Assembly: GCA_013001045.1 (NCBI GenBank)
Contig: JABDNG010000036.1
Location: 1 to 64,000 of the forward strand
From: Woeseiaceae bacterium
GTDB taxonomy: Bacteria; Pseudomonadota; Gammaproteobacteria; Steroidobacterales; Woeseiaceae
Reading direction: 5' to 3'
DNA length: 64,000 nt
Both the position numbers and the translations under genes were made by a program. Below, in pieces: positions 1-9,584 of this stretch (positions are counted from its first letter, which is position 1; each line of letters begins with the position of its first letter). The notes under the pieces are model-generated. The model ran no database searches and was not told where the DNA came from. It saw only the letters and a list, made by a program, of their open reading frames with translations.

Positions 1-1
1 G

Positions 2-688
2 GAAGAGGCCTCGGCCGCATTGCAACGCGGCACGCGCAAGACTCTTATCGAAGTGCTGGAGTCGCTTTTGCGGCTGCTTCATCCCCTCATTCCTTTTGTT
101 ACGGAGGAAATCTGGCAGGAAGTTGCAGTTCGCGCCGGCATCGAAGGAGATACCATCATGTTACGGCCCTATCCAGACGCATCGGCCGTGAGTGCCGACG
201 CCGAGGCGGTCGACGATATCGAATGGGTCAAGCAATTCATCTTGGGTATACGGCAGATTCGCGGAGAAATGGATATATCACCGGGCAAGTTTCTGCCCGT
301 ACTCTTGCAACACGCGAATGACGTGGACAAGAGACGTGTCGACGCACACGCGTTGTTACTGCAAAGAGTAGGCCGCGTCGAATCCGTAACGATTCTCGCT
401 GCCGGGGAACAACCGCCGGCAGCAGCGACTGCCCTGCTCGGCGACATGCGGTTACTCGTGCCTATGAAGGGCCTCATCGATGTCGACGCCGAACGAACTC
501 GTCTCGAGAAGCGCATGGACAAGGTCCGCGCGGACCTTGCGCGCACGTCCGCCAAACTTGGCAATGAAAAATTTGTGAACAATGCACCATCCGATGTTGT
601 CGCACTGGAAAGGGAACGAGCGGCAGAATTTGAGAAAACGATCGTTCAGCTGACTGAACAGCTCGACAAGCTTCTCGAGCTCGCATGA
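2..688 (+). CDS. valS: Valyl-tRNA synthetase, C-terminal part (5' cut by window edge)
   Basis: This is the last roughly 228 residues of the class I enzyme that charges tRNA(Val). The reading frame is open to the left edge, so the catalytic HIGH/KMSKS core lies outside. What is seen is the anticodon-binding helical region (HPLIPFVTEEIWQ, then the ISPGK segment) followed by the C-terminal arm typical of ValRS: a charged coiled coil of about 65 residues (LEKRMDKVRADL, NEKFVNNAPSDVV, ending in LTEQLDKLLELA). The NEKFVNNAP motif is characteristic of ValRS. The ATG at 20 is internal, not a start. The 117 bases to the next gene hold no clear terminator. Confidence 0.95.
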   Translation, partial: EEASAALQRGTRKTLIEVLESLLRLLHPLIPFVTEEIWQEVAVRAGIEGDTIMLRPYPDASAVSADAEAVDDIEWVKQFILGIRQIRGEMDISPGKFLPVLLQHANDVDKRRVDAHALLLQRVGRVESVTILAAGEQPPAAATALLGDMRLLVPMKGLIDVDAERTRLEKRMDKVRADLARTSAKLGNEKFVNNAPSDVVALERERAAEFEKTIVQLTEQLDKLLELA

Positions 689-805
689 AGCCAGTCGTTT
701 TGAGCACTGCATCACACTCTGGTCGGCGGGCCAGTGCAAAACACCGGCGCTTGAGTGAACATGTTCTGATCAGGGCTTTGTCACAGGATTTCGAGGACCA
801 AGAGG

Positions 806-1771
806 ATGCAACAGGGTAATACTCTCGAACATTTGCACGCGAGCGAAAGCGCACAGCGCGCCGTCATGGAGCGCGCGCGCAAGGCGCTCGGCGGAATCAT
901 TCTTGGCAAGAACGACCAAATTACTTTGGCACTGGCCTGCCTGCTCGCTCGTGGTCACCTGCTAATCGAAGACCTTCCCGGGCTCGGCAAGACAATGCTC
1001 GCACAGTCCCTCGCACGCGTACTCGGCTTGAGTTTTCGGCGCATTCAATTCACGAGTGACCTGTTGCCGGCCGACATCATCGGCGTATCCGTATTCCGCC
1101 AGGACCGCGGCGAATTCGAGTTTCAGCCGGGACCCGTGTTTTCGCAACTCATCCTGGCAGACGAGGTAAACCGTGCAACGCCCAAGGCGCAGAGTGCGTT
1201 ACTCGAAGCCATGGAAGAACACCAGGTATCCGTCGATGGCACGACGCGTGAATTGCCAGAGCCATTCTTTGTCGTAGCAACGCAAAATCCGGGCGATCAA
1301 ATCGGTACTTTTCCGCTGCCCGAGTCGCAGCTCGATCGATTCCTGATGCGCGTCGAACTCGGCTATCCGAATGAAGCAAGCGAACGTGAGTTGCTTGCCG
1401 GCGAGGATCGCCGGGAATTGCTCAAAGACATCGAGGCCGTCGCGAATCCCGACATGCTGAATGCATTACAGGAGTCAGCAAGCGCCGTACATGTGACCGA
1501 CGCGCTTTTCGATTACATCCAGGCACTCGTGCGCCATACGCGGGAGTCGGCCGACATCGAAATCGGCCTGTCGCCGCGCGGCGCCCAGGCGCTTGTAGCG
1601 GCCGCCAAAGCGCTGGCGTTCATCGAGAACCATTCCGGTGCGTATCCGGACGATGTTCAGGCCGTATTTGCGGCGATAGCCGGCCATCGGCTCAAACCAG
1701 CCAGTGGAACACGATTCCGCACTCCGACTGAACTCTGCCAGCATGTCCTCGATTCCGTGGCCATTCCCTAG
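806..1771 (+). CDS. MoxR-family AAA+ ATPase
   Basis: A 321-residue MoxR-type AAA+ ATPase. This family remodels or activates partner complexes, often those containing DUF58 and von Willebrand A proteins. Walker A is DLPGLGKT near residue 59, Walker B is LILADEVNRA, followed by the family signature ATPKAQSALLEAMEE; sensor 1 is VVATQNP and the arginine-finger region is LPESQLDRFLMR. The C-terminal lid ends near residue 315. AAGAGG directly before the ATG acts as ribosome binding site. The 3' end overlaps the start of the DUF58 gene, and the TgpA-like gene follows, so the three form one operon. The client complex is unknown. Confidence 0.93.
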   Translation: MQQGNTLEHLHASESAQRAVMERARKALGGIILGKNDQITLALACLLARGHLLIEDLPGLGKTMLAQSLARVLGLSFRRIQFTSDLLPADIIGVSVFRQDRGEFEFQPGPVFSQLILADEVNRATPKAQSALLEAMEEHQVSVDGTTRELPEPFFVVATQNPGDQIGTFPLPESQLDRFLMRVELGYPNEASERELLAGEDRRELLKDIEAVANPDMLNALQESASAVHVTDALFDYIQALVRHTRESADIEIGLSPRGAQALVAAAKALAFIENHSGAYPDDVQAVFAAIAGHRLKPASGTRFRTPTELCQHVLDSVAIP

Positions 1772-2753
1772 CGCGGGGACAATTCTCGGCTCCTTGAGAG
1801 CGGGCACCGCGGCACGCATCGGACGCTGGGCCCGAGACCGCCAGGGCACCGATCCGGCCACCACCAAACTGCGCCCCGGTCGCGTCTATATCCTGCCTAC
1901 CGGCGTCGGTATCGTCTTCGCGATCATGGCCTTTGCAATGTTGTTGGGCTCGATGAATTACAACAACAACCTCTCGTTTGTCCTGACCTTCATCCTGATC
2001 GGCGTAGGCTTCGTATCGATGCACCAGTGCCAGCGTAATCTCGTCGGCCTGGAATTGACCTTCGCAGGCATCGAGCCCGTATTTGCCGGCCAGACGATGC
2101 GCTTTGGCATTGCGGTCACGAATCACTCACGTAATACACGTCACGGCATACGCCTCTACCGTGAGGGTATCGAGAGCGACGTGCAGGACCTTCAGCCCGG
2201 GGAAAGCAAGGTATTCGTATTGCCGGTTTCGACCGAGCACCGTGGTTGGATTTCGCTCGACCGCTTCGGCATTCGCACGCTCTTCCCGTTTGAATTATTC
2301 CGCTCCTGGGCATGGCTGCACATGGATATCAATGCCCTGGTCTATCCGCGTCCCGCCACGGACCCGCCCTTGCCGCCGCCGACGACGCTCGCACATGGTC
2401 ATCGACAACACGATGCGCGTGGCGAAGAGGATTTTGCCGGCTTGCGGAAATATCAGGAAGGCGATTCGCCGCGGCATGTCGCGTGGAAAGCCTATGCGCG
2501 CAGTGGACAACTCTTGTCGAAGCAGTTCGCGGGTTCCGATACCAGCAGCCAATGGTTCGATCTTAATGCTGTCCCCGTCGACGATACCGAGCAGCGGCTG
2601 TCGATTCTGACTCGCTGGATTATCGATGCCGATCGCAGGCTCGAAGACTACGGCTTGCGCCTTCCGGGCGCGGAATTTCCGCCCGCACATGGCGAAGCGC
2701 AGCGCCGGGCGTGCCTGGAGCAACTCGCAGTATTCGAAAAGGCCGCAAAATGA
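1743..2753 (+). CDS. DUF58 domain-containing membrane protein
   Basis: A DUF58 protein of about 336 residues. Two hydrophobic segments near the N-terminus (GVGIVFAIMAFAMLLG, then LSFVLTFILIGVGFV) should anchor it in the inner membrane. The soluble part carries the DUF58 signature around GEEDFAGLRKYQEGDSPRHV, followed by WKAYARSGQLLSKQF. The start at 1743 (MSSIPW) lies inside the end of the MoxR gene; an upstream in-frame ATG at 1704 would add 13 unconserved-looking residues. The 3' end overlaps the next gene by four bases (ATGA). MoxR-DUF58-transglutaminase triplets are widespread; the biochemical role of DUF58 is not settled. Confidence 0.9.
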   Translation: MSSIPWPFPSAGTILGSLRAGTAARIGRWARDRQGTDPATTKLRPGRVYILPTGVGIVFAIMAFAMLLGSMNYNNNLSFVLTFILIGVGFVSMHQCQRNLVGLELTFAGIEPVFAGQTMRFGIAVTNHSRNTRHGIRLYREGIESDVQDLQPGESKVFVLPVSTEHRGWISLDRFGIRTLFPFELFRSWAWLHMDINALVYPRPATDPPLPPPTTLAHGHRQHDARGEEDFAGLRKYQEGDSPRHVAWKAYARSGQLLSKQFAGSDTSSQWFDLNAVPVDDTEQRLSILTRWIIDADRRLEDYGLRLPGAEFPPAHGEAQRRACLEQLAVFEKAAK

Positions 2754-4708
2754 AGATGCGGCCACGCGGCACCGATGGGTCATTGCTTTCGAGCCTGCCG
2801 TGGACCATGGCGGCACTGACCTTCTCTGTTGCGCCGCACCTGCCCTACTTGCCGATCTGGATCATCGCCGCTTTCTTCGGCTGTGCTGCATGGCGCTACG
2901 TGATCGAGAAGCAGCGGCGCATGCTGCCCTCGAGTTGGTTCCGAGCACTGCTGGCGCTGCTTTGTTTTCTCGGCGTCTTCGCGACCTATTCCGCCATCAG
3001 CGGCGTTGGCCCCGGTTCGGCACTGCTTGCCATCATGGCATCGTTAAAACTCCTTGAAACGCGCAAACGACGTGACCAGTTCGTGCTGCTGTTCATTTCC
3101 GTTTTCCTCGTGATGTCTTCGCTGCTACGCGAGCAGTACCTCTGGTCATTGCCTTACATGATCGTCAGCGTCATTGTGATCATGACCGCGTGGCTGCGTA
3201 TGTCGGCCGTTTCGCGTGAAACGGCGAAGCAGAGTTTCGCGACGGGCGGGCGCCTGCTGCTTTATGCCGCACCGATCGCGATTGCGATGTGGATATTCTT
3301 CCCGCGTCTGGCAACGCCCTTCTGGGCCGTGCCGATTGATACTGGTCGGGCGAGTTCCGGCTTGAGCGATACGATGAGCCCGGGCGACATCAGTTCTTTA
3401 TCGCTCTCCAATGAGGTGGCATTCCGGGTAACTTTTGACGGCGATGTTCCGGAGCCGCGGGACCGCTACTGGCGTGGCCTGGTCCTCAGCCGCTTCAATG
3501 GCCGCACCTGGACCGGCCTCGAACCGAGTATGAGCGCCGCGGCGCGGCAGCAGATTGCCGTCTTCGGTGACCCCGTGGCCTACGAAATCACCCTTGAACC
3601 GACACGTCAGCAGTGGGTATTCGCGCTCGACATGCCGATGTCATGGTCATTGCCCGAGACGTTCATGGGTCCGCAACAACAGTTGGCGCGATCGCTGCCG
3701 ATCGACCAGCGCGTCGCCTATGAAGCGATTTCCTATCCCGAGTATCGAGTCGAGGCAGACAGCTCCAGCCTGTATCGACGGTGGTACTCGAGGCTCCCGG
3801 AAAACAGCAATCAGCGAACCGTAGAACTCGCCCGGCAGATGCGGGACACGGCAGGAAGCGATCGGGCGTTTATCGATGCAGTCCTTCAGAAATTCCATAA
3901 TGAAGAGTTCTTCTACACGCTGGAACCGCCGCCACTCGGCAATAACCCGGTCGATCGCTTCCTGTTCGAGACGCGACGCGGTTTTTGTGAACACTATGCG
4001 TCGGCATTTTCGGTATTGATGCGCAGTGCCGGCATCCCGAGTCGAATTGTCCTCGGCTACCATGGCGGAGAAATCAACCCGATGGGCGGACATTTGATCG
4101 TCCGGCAATCCGACGCTCATGCCTGGACCGAGGTCTGGCTCGAGGACCTTGGCTGGTATCGCGTCGATCCCACCGCCGCCGTCGCGCCCGACCGTATCGA
4201 TTATGGCGCGAGCGACGCGGCGTTCGAAGGGCTGGGTGAAGCGTGGGGCCTGTCCGCACCGTCACAACTCCTCCACAGACTGTCGTTGACCCTCGATGCC
4301 CTAAACGTCAAGTGGAACGACTGGATCTTGGGCTACGGACCCGATACGCAGAACCGCTTCATGGAATGGCTGGGCATGGATAATCCGGACCAGCGCAAGA
4401 TGCTGTTTACGATGATTGGCCTGGTGTTCGGCATGATTGCGCTCATCAGCTTGTTGCTCGCCCTGCGCTACCGGGCGCCGGCGAAAGACCCGGCCGCCCG
4501 GCTTTACCAACGTTTCATAAAGAAGACCGGACTCGTACCGGGTATCGGCGAAACGGCGCAACAATTTGCACATCGAGCATCTTCGAGCGATGCGCTGCCG
4601 CCGGCCGATATCGAATCGGTCACGACGGCCTATCTTGACGCTCGCTACGGCCCCGCAGACACGTCGTCCTTCGCGCGTCTAAAACGCGCGGTGGCCGCTA
4701 TTGGCTAG
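2750..4708 (+). CDS. TgpA-like membrane transglutaminase (DUF3488/transglutaminase core)
   Basis: A 652-residue membrane protein resembling TgpA of Pseudomonas. Residues about 10-200 hold five to six transmembrane helices (DUF3488). A periplasmic transglutaminase-like domain follows with an intact triad: Cys413 in RRGFCEHYASAF, His457 in SDAHAWTEVW and Asp473 in YRVDPTAA. A further transmembrane helix (MLFTMIGLVFGMIALISLLL) and a short cytoplasmic tail close the protein. The start at 2750 overlaps the DUF58 stop as ATGA, so an earlier ATG at 2711 was rejected. The acyl donor is unknown; a cell-envelope role is inferred from topology. Its last bases overlap the convergent transporter gene. Confidence 0.9.
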   Translation: MKMRPRGTDGSLLSSLPWTMAALTFSVAPHLPYLPIWIIAAFFGCAAWRYVIEKQRRMLPSSWFRALLALLCFLGVFATYSAISGVGPGSALLAIMASLKLLETRKRRDQFVLLFISVFLVMSSLLREQYLWSLPYMIVSVIVIMTAWLRMSAVSRETAKQSFATGGRLLLYAAPIAIAMWIFFPRLATPFWAVPIDTGRASSGLSDTMSPGDISSLSLSNEVAFRVTFDGDVPEPRDRYWRGLVLSRFNGRTWTGLEPSMSAAARQQIAVFGDPVAYEITLEPTRQQWVFALDMPMSWSLPETFMGPQQQLARSLPIDQRVAYEAISYPEYRVEADSSSLYRRWYSRLPENSNQRTVELARQMRDTAGSDRAFIDAVLQKFHNEEFFYTLEPPPLGNNPVDRFLFETRRGFCEHYASAFSVLMRSAGIPSRIVLGYHGGEINPMGGHLIVRQSDAHAWTEVWLEDLGWYRVDPTAAVAPDRIDYGASDAAFEGLGEAWGLSAPSQLLHRLSLTLDALNVKWNDWILGYGPDTQNRFMEWLGMDNPDQRKMLFTMIGLVFGMIALISLLLALRYRAPAKDPAARLYQRFIKKTGLVPGIGETAQQFAHRASSSDALPPADIESVTTAYLDARYGPADTSSFARLKRAVAAIG

Positions 4709-5966
4709 CCGCATCGACAGGCTTGGTCCTCACCAGCGACAACAGCAACGCACCGGCCAGGAAAAGCGGCATTAACGTCAGCAAGACCCACTTTGGATCG
4801 TCCGAGAGCATCGCGGCGACAGCGACCATCGCGGGCCCGAGTACGTGGGCGAATTTGGTGACCATGTTGTAAAAACCGAAGAACTCACCGGGTTGCTCCG
4901 GCGGAATCAGCGACGCGTACAGCGAACGGCTTAAGCCCTGCACACCGCCCTGAACCGTGCCGATTACGACCGCCATGACATAGAACTGTCGGACGTCGCG
5001 CATGAAGATCGCCCATGCGGACATACCGATATAGACGAATAACGCGAAATAGATTCCTGATTTCGGTCCGAAGCGATGCGCGACGAAGCCGTACAGCAGC
5101 GTCGCGGGGAATCCGATGAAATTCGTGATGAGCAAAGCCATCACCAGATCCTTGTCGTCGAAGCCCAGGCGCTGGCCGTAATTGACCGCCATGAAAATCA
5201 CGGTGAACACGCCGCCGATGTATAACCAGTAGCCGGCCAGGAACACGACCACATTGCGGTACTGACCGACCTTACGCATGGTGGCCCGCAACTCGGCATA
5301 CGCAGCACGAATCGCACCGCTGCTCACTTCAATGGGGCTGTGACGTTCGGGCACGAAATACAGCAACGGAATCAGAAAAATAATCCACCAGGCACCCACC
5401 GAGATGAACGCGAAGCTGAATACTTCCGCAGTACCTGCAAACCCAAATGTCTCGGGCGCCGACAACATCCAGAGATGCAGCGCAAGTAACGCGGCGCCAC
5501 CGAGGTAGCCGAGCGAAAAGCCCAGCGAGGAAACAAAACTGTAATAGCGCGGCTCGCACACATCGATAAGCAGCGAATCGTAGAACACCGTCGAGCTGTA
5601 GTAACCGATCGACGCAACGAGATAGACACCCAGCGCGAGTGGCCATTCGCCCTTGCCGACCAGGCCCAGCGCGGCCGTCATTATCGCGCCGATCAGCGCG
5701 AGCACAAAAAGGAATCGTTTTCGATAGCCGCCGGCGTCCGCGATGGTGCCGAACAGTGGCGCAGTAATGCAAACGATGGCACTCGCGGCGAAGGTAATCC
5801 AGCCCAGTCGGGCCGTCACCACGGCGCCTTCATCGCCGGCGCTCCAGAAATTGCCAAGAACAAGGGGAAACAGGACCGCCAGAACGCTTAGCGCAAACGC
5901 CGAATTCGCCCAGTCATAAAGCGCCCAGCCAATTACCTTGCTGTTGAGAATCGGGATATTGGACAA
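4698..5966 (-). CDS. MFS transporter, UMF1/Atg22-like family
   Basis: A 422-residue polytopic protein with about twelve hydrophobic segments. The N-terminal signature VIGWALYDWANSAFALSVL is typical of the UMF1 (Atg22-like) branch of the major facilitator superfamily, seen in bacteria next to varied genes. Other family-like stretches are LFGTIADAGGYRKRFLF and GTVQGGVQGLSRSLYASLIP. The substrate cannot be told from sequence; in yeast Atg22 exports amino acids from the vacuole, but that should not be transferred to this protein. The gene ends by overlapping the convergent TgpA-like gene and lies about 30 bases downstream of prfC, so it may be read with it. Confidence 0.88.
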   Translation of the reverse strand: MSNIPILNSKVIGWALYDWANSAFALSVLAVLFPLVLGNFWSAGDEGAVVTARLGWITFAASAIVCITAPLFGTIADAGGYRKRFLFVLALIGAIMTAALGLVGKGEWPLALGVYLVASIGYYSSTVFYDSLLIDVCEPRYYSFVSSLGFSLGYLGGAALLALHLWMLSAPETFGFAGTAEVFSFAFISVGAWWIIFLIPLLYFVPERHSPIEVSSGAIRAAYAELRATMRKVGQYRNVVVFLAGYWLYIGGVFTVIFMAVNYGQRLGFDDKDLVMALLITNFIGFPATLLYGFVAHRFGPKSGIYFALFVYIGMSAWAIFMRDVRQFYVMAVVIGTVQGGVQGLSRSLYASLIPPEQPGEFFGFYNMVTKFAHVLGPAMVAVAAMLSDDPKWVLLTLMPLFLAGALLLSLVRTKPVDAASQ

Positions 5967-5995
5967 ACGCCTGCCTCCGGGCTGGGGTCGAGCGA

Positions 5996-7576
5996 TTAGT
6001 GTTCTCGCGTTTTGCGGAACGCAATTTCCGGCCAGCGCTCCTCGGTCAGGCTCAAGTTGACTCTCGTAGGCGCAATGTAGACCAGGCTGTTGCCGTGATC
6101 CAACGCAAGATTATCGTGCGCCTTGCGCTCGAAGTCCGCAAGCATTTTGGCGTCATCGCATTCGACCCAGCGTGCGGTTGCCACATTTATAGCTTCGAAC
6201 TGACATTCGACGTTGTACTCGTCGCGCAAACGATGCGCCACCACGTCAAACTGCAGCGGACCGACTGCACCCAGGATCAAGTCATTGCTGCGCATGGGCT
6301 TGAACAATTGTGTCGCGCCCTCCTCACACAATTGCGCAAGGCCTTTCTGCAGCGCTTTGAGACGCAACGGATCTTTGAGCACGGCGCGTCGAAAGATCTC
6401 CGGCGCGAAATTCGGAATGCCCGTGAATCGAATCATTTCGCCTTCCGAAAAACTGTCACCAATATTGATCGTGCCGTGGTTGTGAATACCGATGATGTCT
6501 CCGGCATACGCGGTCTCGGCATGCTGCCGGTCCGCCGCCATGAAAGTGATTGCATCCGGAATCTTTACTTCCTTGCCCGAGCGAACATGCAGCGCTCGAA
6601 TCCCCTTGCGATATTCGCCCGAACAGATTCGCATGAAGGCGATACGATCGCGATGGCCCGGATCCATGTTTGCCTGAATCTTGAAAACGAAGCCCGTCAG
6701 TTTTTCCTCAGTCGGACCCACATCACGCTGCTCGCTCTCTCGAACAAGCGGACCGGGTGCGTGCGTAACGAATTCGTCCAGCAACTCCTTGACGCCGAAA
6801 TTGGCGATGGCCGAACCGAAAAAGACAGGTGTCTGCTTGGCCGCCAGGTAGTCCTGCACGGAAAATTCCGGGCAGGCACCTTTGACGAGTTCGACTTCCT
6901 CCCGGAAATCGTCGGCGATATCGCCCAGAACCTCCGTCGCCTCATGCGACTGCAATCCATCGACCCTGCGTATCTCGCCCGCTTTTTCGCGGCCCACCCG
7001 GTCGTAAAGGTAGATTCGGTCTTGCAGCAAGTGATAGACACCTTTCAGTGAACGCCCCATGCCGATCGGCCACGTAATCGGCGCGCACTCAATCTCGAGC
7101 ACGGACTCAATTTCATCCAGCAACTCAATGGGCTCCCGGCCATCTCGGTCGAGCTTGTTGATGAATGTCATGATCGGTGTATCGCGCAGCCGGCAGACTT
7201 CCATCAGCTTGATCGTGCGCTTCTCGACGCCTTTTGCACAGTCGATAACCATGAGGGCGGAATCGACCGCGGTCAGGGTACGATAGGTGTCTTCGGAGAA
7301 GTCTTCGTGCCCCGGCGTGTCGAGCAGATTGACGACATAGTCTTTGTACGGAAACTGCATCACCGAGGACGTCACCGAGATGCCGCGCTGTTGCTCCAGC
7401 GCCATCCAGTCCGACGTAGCGTGACGACTCGCCTTGCGGCCCTTTACGGTACCGGCAAGCTGGATGGCACCGCCATACAGCAAGAGCTTTTCCGTCAGCG
7501 TCGTCTTACCGGCATCCGGGTGCGAAATAATTGCGAAGGTGCGCCGCTTGCGAACCTGTTGTTCGATTTTGGACAT
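5996..7576 (-). CDS. prfC: Peptide chain release factor 3
   Basis: A 526-residue RF3 translational GTPase, which recycles RF1/RF2 from the ribosome after termination. G1 is [11 protein letters not shown]3 is LDTPGHEDF and G4 is [12 protein letters not shown]. The C-terminal half shows RF3-specific stretches ([32 protein letters not shown]). The start at 7576 ([20 protein letters not shown]) matches the family; the frame stays open further upstream into rimI, but those residues are low-complexity Arg/Trp-rich and not RF3-like. It lies 10 bases after rimI on the same strand, so the two are probably co-transcribed. Confidence 0.97.
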   Translation of the reverse strand: MSKIEQQVRKRRTFAIISHPDAGKTTLTEKLLLYGGAIQLAGTVKGRKASRHATSDWMALEQQRGISVTSSVMQFPYKDYVVNLLDTPGHEDFSEDTYRTLTAVDSALMVIDCAKGVEKRTIKLMEVCRLRDTPIMTFINKLDRDGREPIELLDEIESVLEIECAPITWPIGMGRSLKGVYHLLQDRIYLYDRVGREKAGEIRRVDGLQSHEATEVLGDIADDFREEVELVKGACPEFSVQDYLAAKQTPVFFGSAIANFGVKELLDEFVTHAPGPLVRESEQRDVGPTEEKLTGFVFKIQANMDPGHRDRIAFMRICSGEYRKGIRALHVRSGKEVKIPDAITFMAADRQHAETAYAGDIIGIHNHGTINIGDSFSEGEMIRFTGIPNFAPEIFRRAVLKDPLRLKALQKGLAQLCEEGATQLFKPMRSNDLILGAVGPLQFDVVAHRLRDEYNVECQFEAINVATARWVECDDAKMLADFERKAHDNLALDHGNSLVYIAPTRVNLSLTEERWPEIAFRKTREH

Positions 7577-7586
7577 AGCGTCGGGA

Positions 7587-8063
7587 TCAGTCGTCGATGA
7601 CGAGCTTCTTGGCCAGCACAGCCGCATCCTCGCGGCCCTCGTGAGACTGATAGTAGGCAGGACGTTTGGCCACCTGGTAAAAGCCCTTCTTGCGATACAG
7701 GGCCAGCGCCATCGTGTTGGACGGCCGAACCTCGAGCAGGATCTCGCGAACAGATGCCAATCGGGACCGGGCCAGCATGTCATCCAGCAGGCGCTCGCCG
7801 TATCCCATTGAACGAAATTCGGGCTCGATGCAGAGATTCAATATGTGCGCCTCACCGGCCGCGATCGAGAGTATGCCGTAACCCGCAACGCGGTTATCTC
7901 GCATGAGGACGATGCTCTGGTAGCCGGCGAGCAAGCAGTCGCGAAACACGCCATGACTCCAGGGGAACTCATAGCTGCGGCGTTCTATATCCGACACCAT
8001 CGCGAGATCGTCATGCTGCATGTCACGTATTGCGACCGGCGGTGTTGGCCTGGGTGAGATCAA
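7587..8063 (-). CDS. rimI: Ribosomal protein S18 alanine N-acetyltransferase (RimI-type GNAT)
   Basis: A GNAT acetyltransferase of about 158 residues, predicted to acetylate the N-terminal alanine of ribosomal protein S18. The hallmark FPWS near the N-terminus, the acetyl-CoA loop [16 protein letters not shown], and [19 protein letters not shown] followed by REDAAVL near the end are all RimI-like. No ATG gives a full-length domain; the best start is TTG at 8063, which overlaps the stop of the upstream glycosylase gene. The frame continues open upstream but inside that gene. The pairing of rimI with a family-4 uracil-DNA glycosylase recurs in other proteobacteria as far as I recall. Confidence 0.87.
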   Translation of the reverse strand: MISPRPTPPVAIRDMQHDDLAMVSDIERRSYEFPWSHGVFRDCLLAGYQSIVLMRDNRVAGYGILSIAAGEAHILNLCIEPEFRSMGYGERLLDDMLARSRLASVREILLEVRPSNTMALALYRKKGFYQVAKRPAYYQSHEGREDAAVLAKKLVIDD

Positions 8064-8737
8064 GCGACGTACTCCGCCGCAAGCCGCGTGGCAAGGCACA
8101 GGTCGCTCCATGACTTGCTCTTCTGCGACGGACTCCTTAACAGGTAGGCAGGGTGATAGGTGACGACCAGCGGTATGCCGTTGAGTTCGTATTGCCGTCC
8201 GCGCATACGGCCCACGGGATCGTCGCACCCCAGCAGATTTTGCGCGGCAATCCTGCCAACCGCCAATATGATCTTTGGTTGCACGAGTTCGATCTGGCGG
8301 TCGAGGTATTGGCGGCAAGAAGCGGCCTCGCTCGCTTTGGGATCGCGATTGTTGGGCGGCCGACACTTGAGGATATTGGCGATGAAAACACCGTCCCGAC
8401 TCTGCCCGATGGCTCGCAGCATTTCATCGAGGAGCTTGCCGGCTCGTCCGACGAACGGTTCGCCGCGCCGATCTTCTTCCGCGCCCGGCGCCTCGCCGAC
8501 GATCATCCAGTCCGCATCCGGGTTACCGACGCCGAATACAGTATTCGTCCGGCTTTGTGCCAATTCGCAACGCGTGCAGTGAGTAACGCAGTCGCGCAAT
8601 GCCTCCCAGCCCATGCCACCGGCCGAGCCAGATTCTTCATGAACCTCAGGATCTTGTTCGTCCCTGGGCAACCAGACATCAATGCCCATCGCCCGCAGGT
8701 ACGCGCGTCGTTGATGTTCAGGATGGATCATGGGCAA
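8060..8737 (-). CDS. Family 4 (Fe-S) uracil-DNA glycosylase
   Basis: A 225-residue uracil-DNA glycosylase of the iron-sulfur type (families 4/5), which removes uracil from DNA arising by cytosine deamination. It shows the active-site motif [20 protein letters not shown], then [13 protein letters not shown] and [11 protein letters not shown]. Four likely cluster cysteines are visible: two in CTRC, one in KCRPP and one in ASCRQYL. A short N-terminal extension ([20 protein letters not shown]) is common in the gammaproteobacterial form. Start at 8737 or two codons later at 8731. The stop overlaps the proposed TTG start of rimI, which suggests translational coupling. Confidence 0.92.
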   Translation of the reverse strand: MPMIHPEHQRRAYLRAMGIDVWLPRDEQDPEVHEESGSAGGMGWEALRDCVTHCTRCELAQSRTNTVFGVGNPDADWMIVGEAPGAEEDRRGEPFVGRAGKLLDEMLRAIGQSRDGVFIANILKCRPPNNRDPKASEAASCRQYLDRQIELVQPKIILAVGRIAAQNLLGCDDPVGRMRGRQYELNGIPLVVTYHPAYLLRSPSQKSKSWSDLCLATRLAAEYVA

Positions 8738-8816
8738 AACCGGTCTTGAGGTGCTTGGGCTCGATGCAGGCCGTAGTTTGCCACGGCGAAACCTTCTTTA
8801 CACGGCACAAGCCGTA

Positions 8817-9473
8817 TTAGTGGTGCGGAACAGTGCCGATCAGGTCGCTGGCAGCCAGTACTCGCTGACCCGGTTCGACCAGCACCTTGCCGTCGATCGG
8901 CATATAGACCTCGGCAAATTGCACAAGGCGCAGGTAAGCGCAACGATGGCCTTGTCCCAGTCGTTCGCCAAAACGGATAAACGACCGTGGAGCGAGGCCA
9001 AATCGGTAGCCCGTGAATTGCAGCACGACGCTATCGCCTTCATCCGTCTGTACCCAAAGCGCATTGGCCGGACAATCCGGACCGACGCCCTCGGTACTCG
9101 ACTTCAGGTCCATGACTTTGCCTTCAACCGGACTTCGCGCCGTATAGGTGCCGAGGCTGCTGACACGAATCCGGATCATATAAGCATCGCCCTGCACCAC
9201 GCACCTGTCCGTCGTTTCCACCGCCACAACCACGCCATCGGCCGGGCTTACGACACCCAGCGCGACCGGCGGCGCGAGCCGTATCGGGTCGCGAAACAAC
9301 AGGAACATGAAGACAAGCAGGACCGCGGGGACTAAGGCCAACCAGGGATCGTAGTAGCGGATGAGCAAGACGCAGGCAGCCGCCACAAGCACCATGGGAA
9401 GAATACCCTCCTGGGCTACGAAAGGATTGCGTTGGCCGTGCACCGCAGATTGTCTCCCCGACAAAATGATCAC
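8817..9473 (-). CDS. Phosphatidylserine decarboxylase-like protein lacking the pyruvoyl-forming serine
   Basis: A 218-residue protein of the short phosphatidylserine decarboxylase family. Two N-terminal membrane helices (ILPMVLVAAACVLLIRYYDP and the next hydrophobic run) lead into FRDPIRLAP and the family signature VVSPADG. The region that should read RFGS-R-V-D-V-Y-L-P, where the peptide bond before Ser is cleaved to make the pyruvoyl cofactor, here reads RLVQFAEVYMP. The Gly-Ser pair is thus replaced by Val-Gln in a frame that is intact on both sides. The protein probably cannot self-process, so decarboxylation of phosphatidylserine is doubtful. It may be a non-catalytic or re-purposed homologue. 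Confidence 0.8.
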   Translation of the reverse strand: MIILSGRQSAVHGQRNPFVAQEGILPMVLVAAACVLLIRYYDPWLALVPAVLLVFMFLLFRDPIRLAPPVALGVVSPADGVVVAVETTDRCVVQGDAYMIRIRVSSLGTYTARSPVEGKVMDLKSSTEGVGPDCPANALWVQTDEGDSVVLQFTGYRFGLAPRSFIRFGERLGQGHRCAYLRLVQFAEVYMPIDGKVLVEPGQRVLAASDLIGTVPHH

Positions 9474-9584
9474 GGACCATCCCCTGCTTTTGCCACAGAG
9501 TCAACCGGGCCGTGACAGATGCGTCACATAAACAAGCAGAAACAGTTAGAATGCGCGGCTCACAGACTCAAGGTTTTACCCGCA

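Noticed and set aside
5999..7051. 350-codon open frame opposite prfC
   Set aside because: Composition and lack of motifs mark it as a mirror of prfC codon use.
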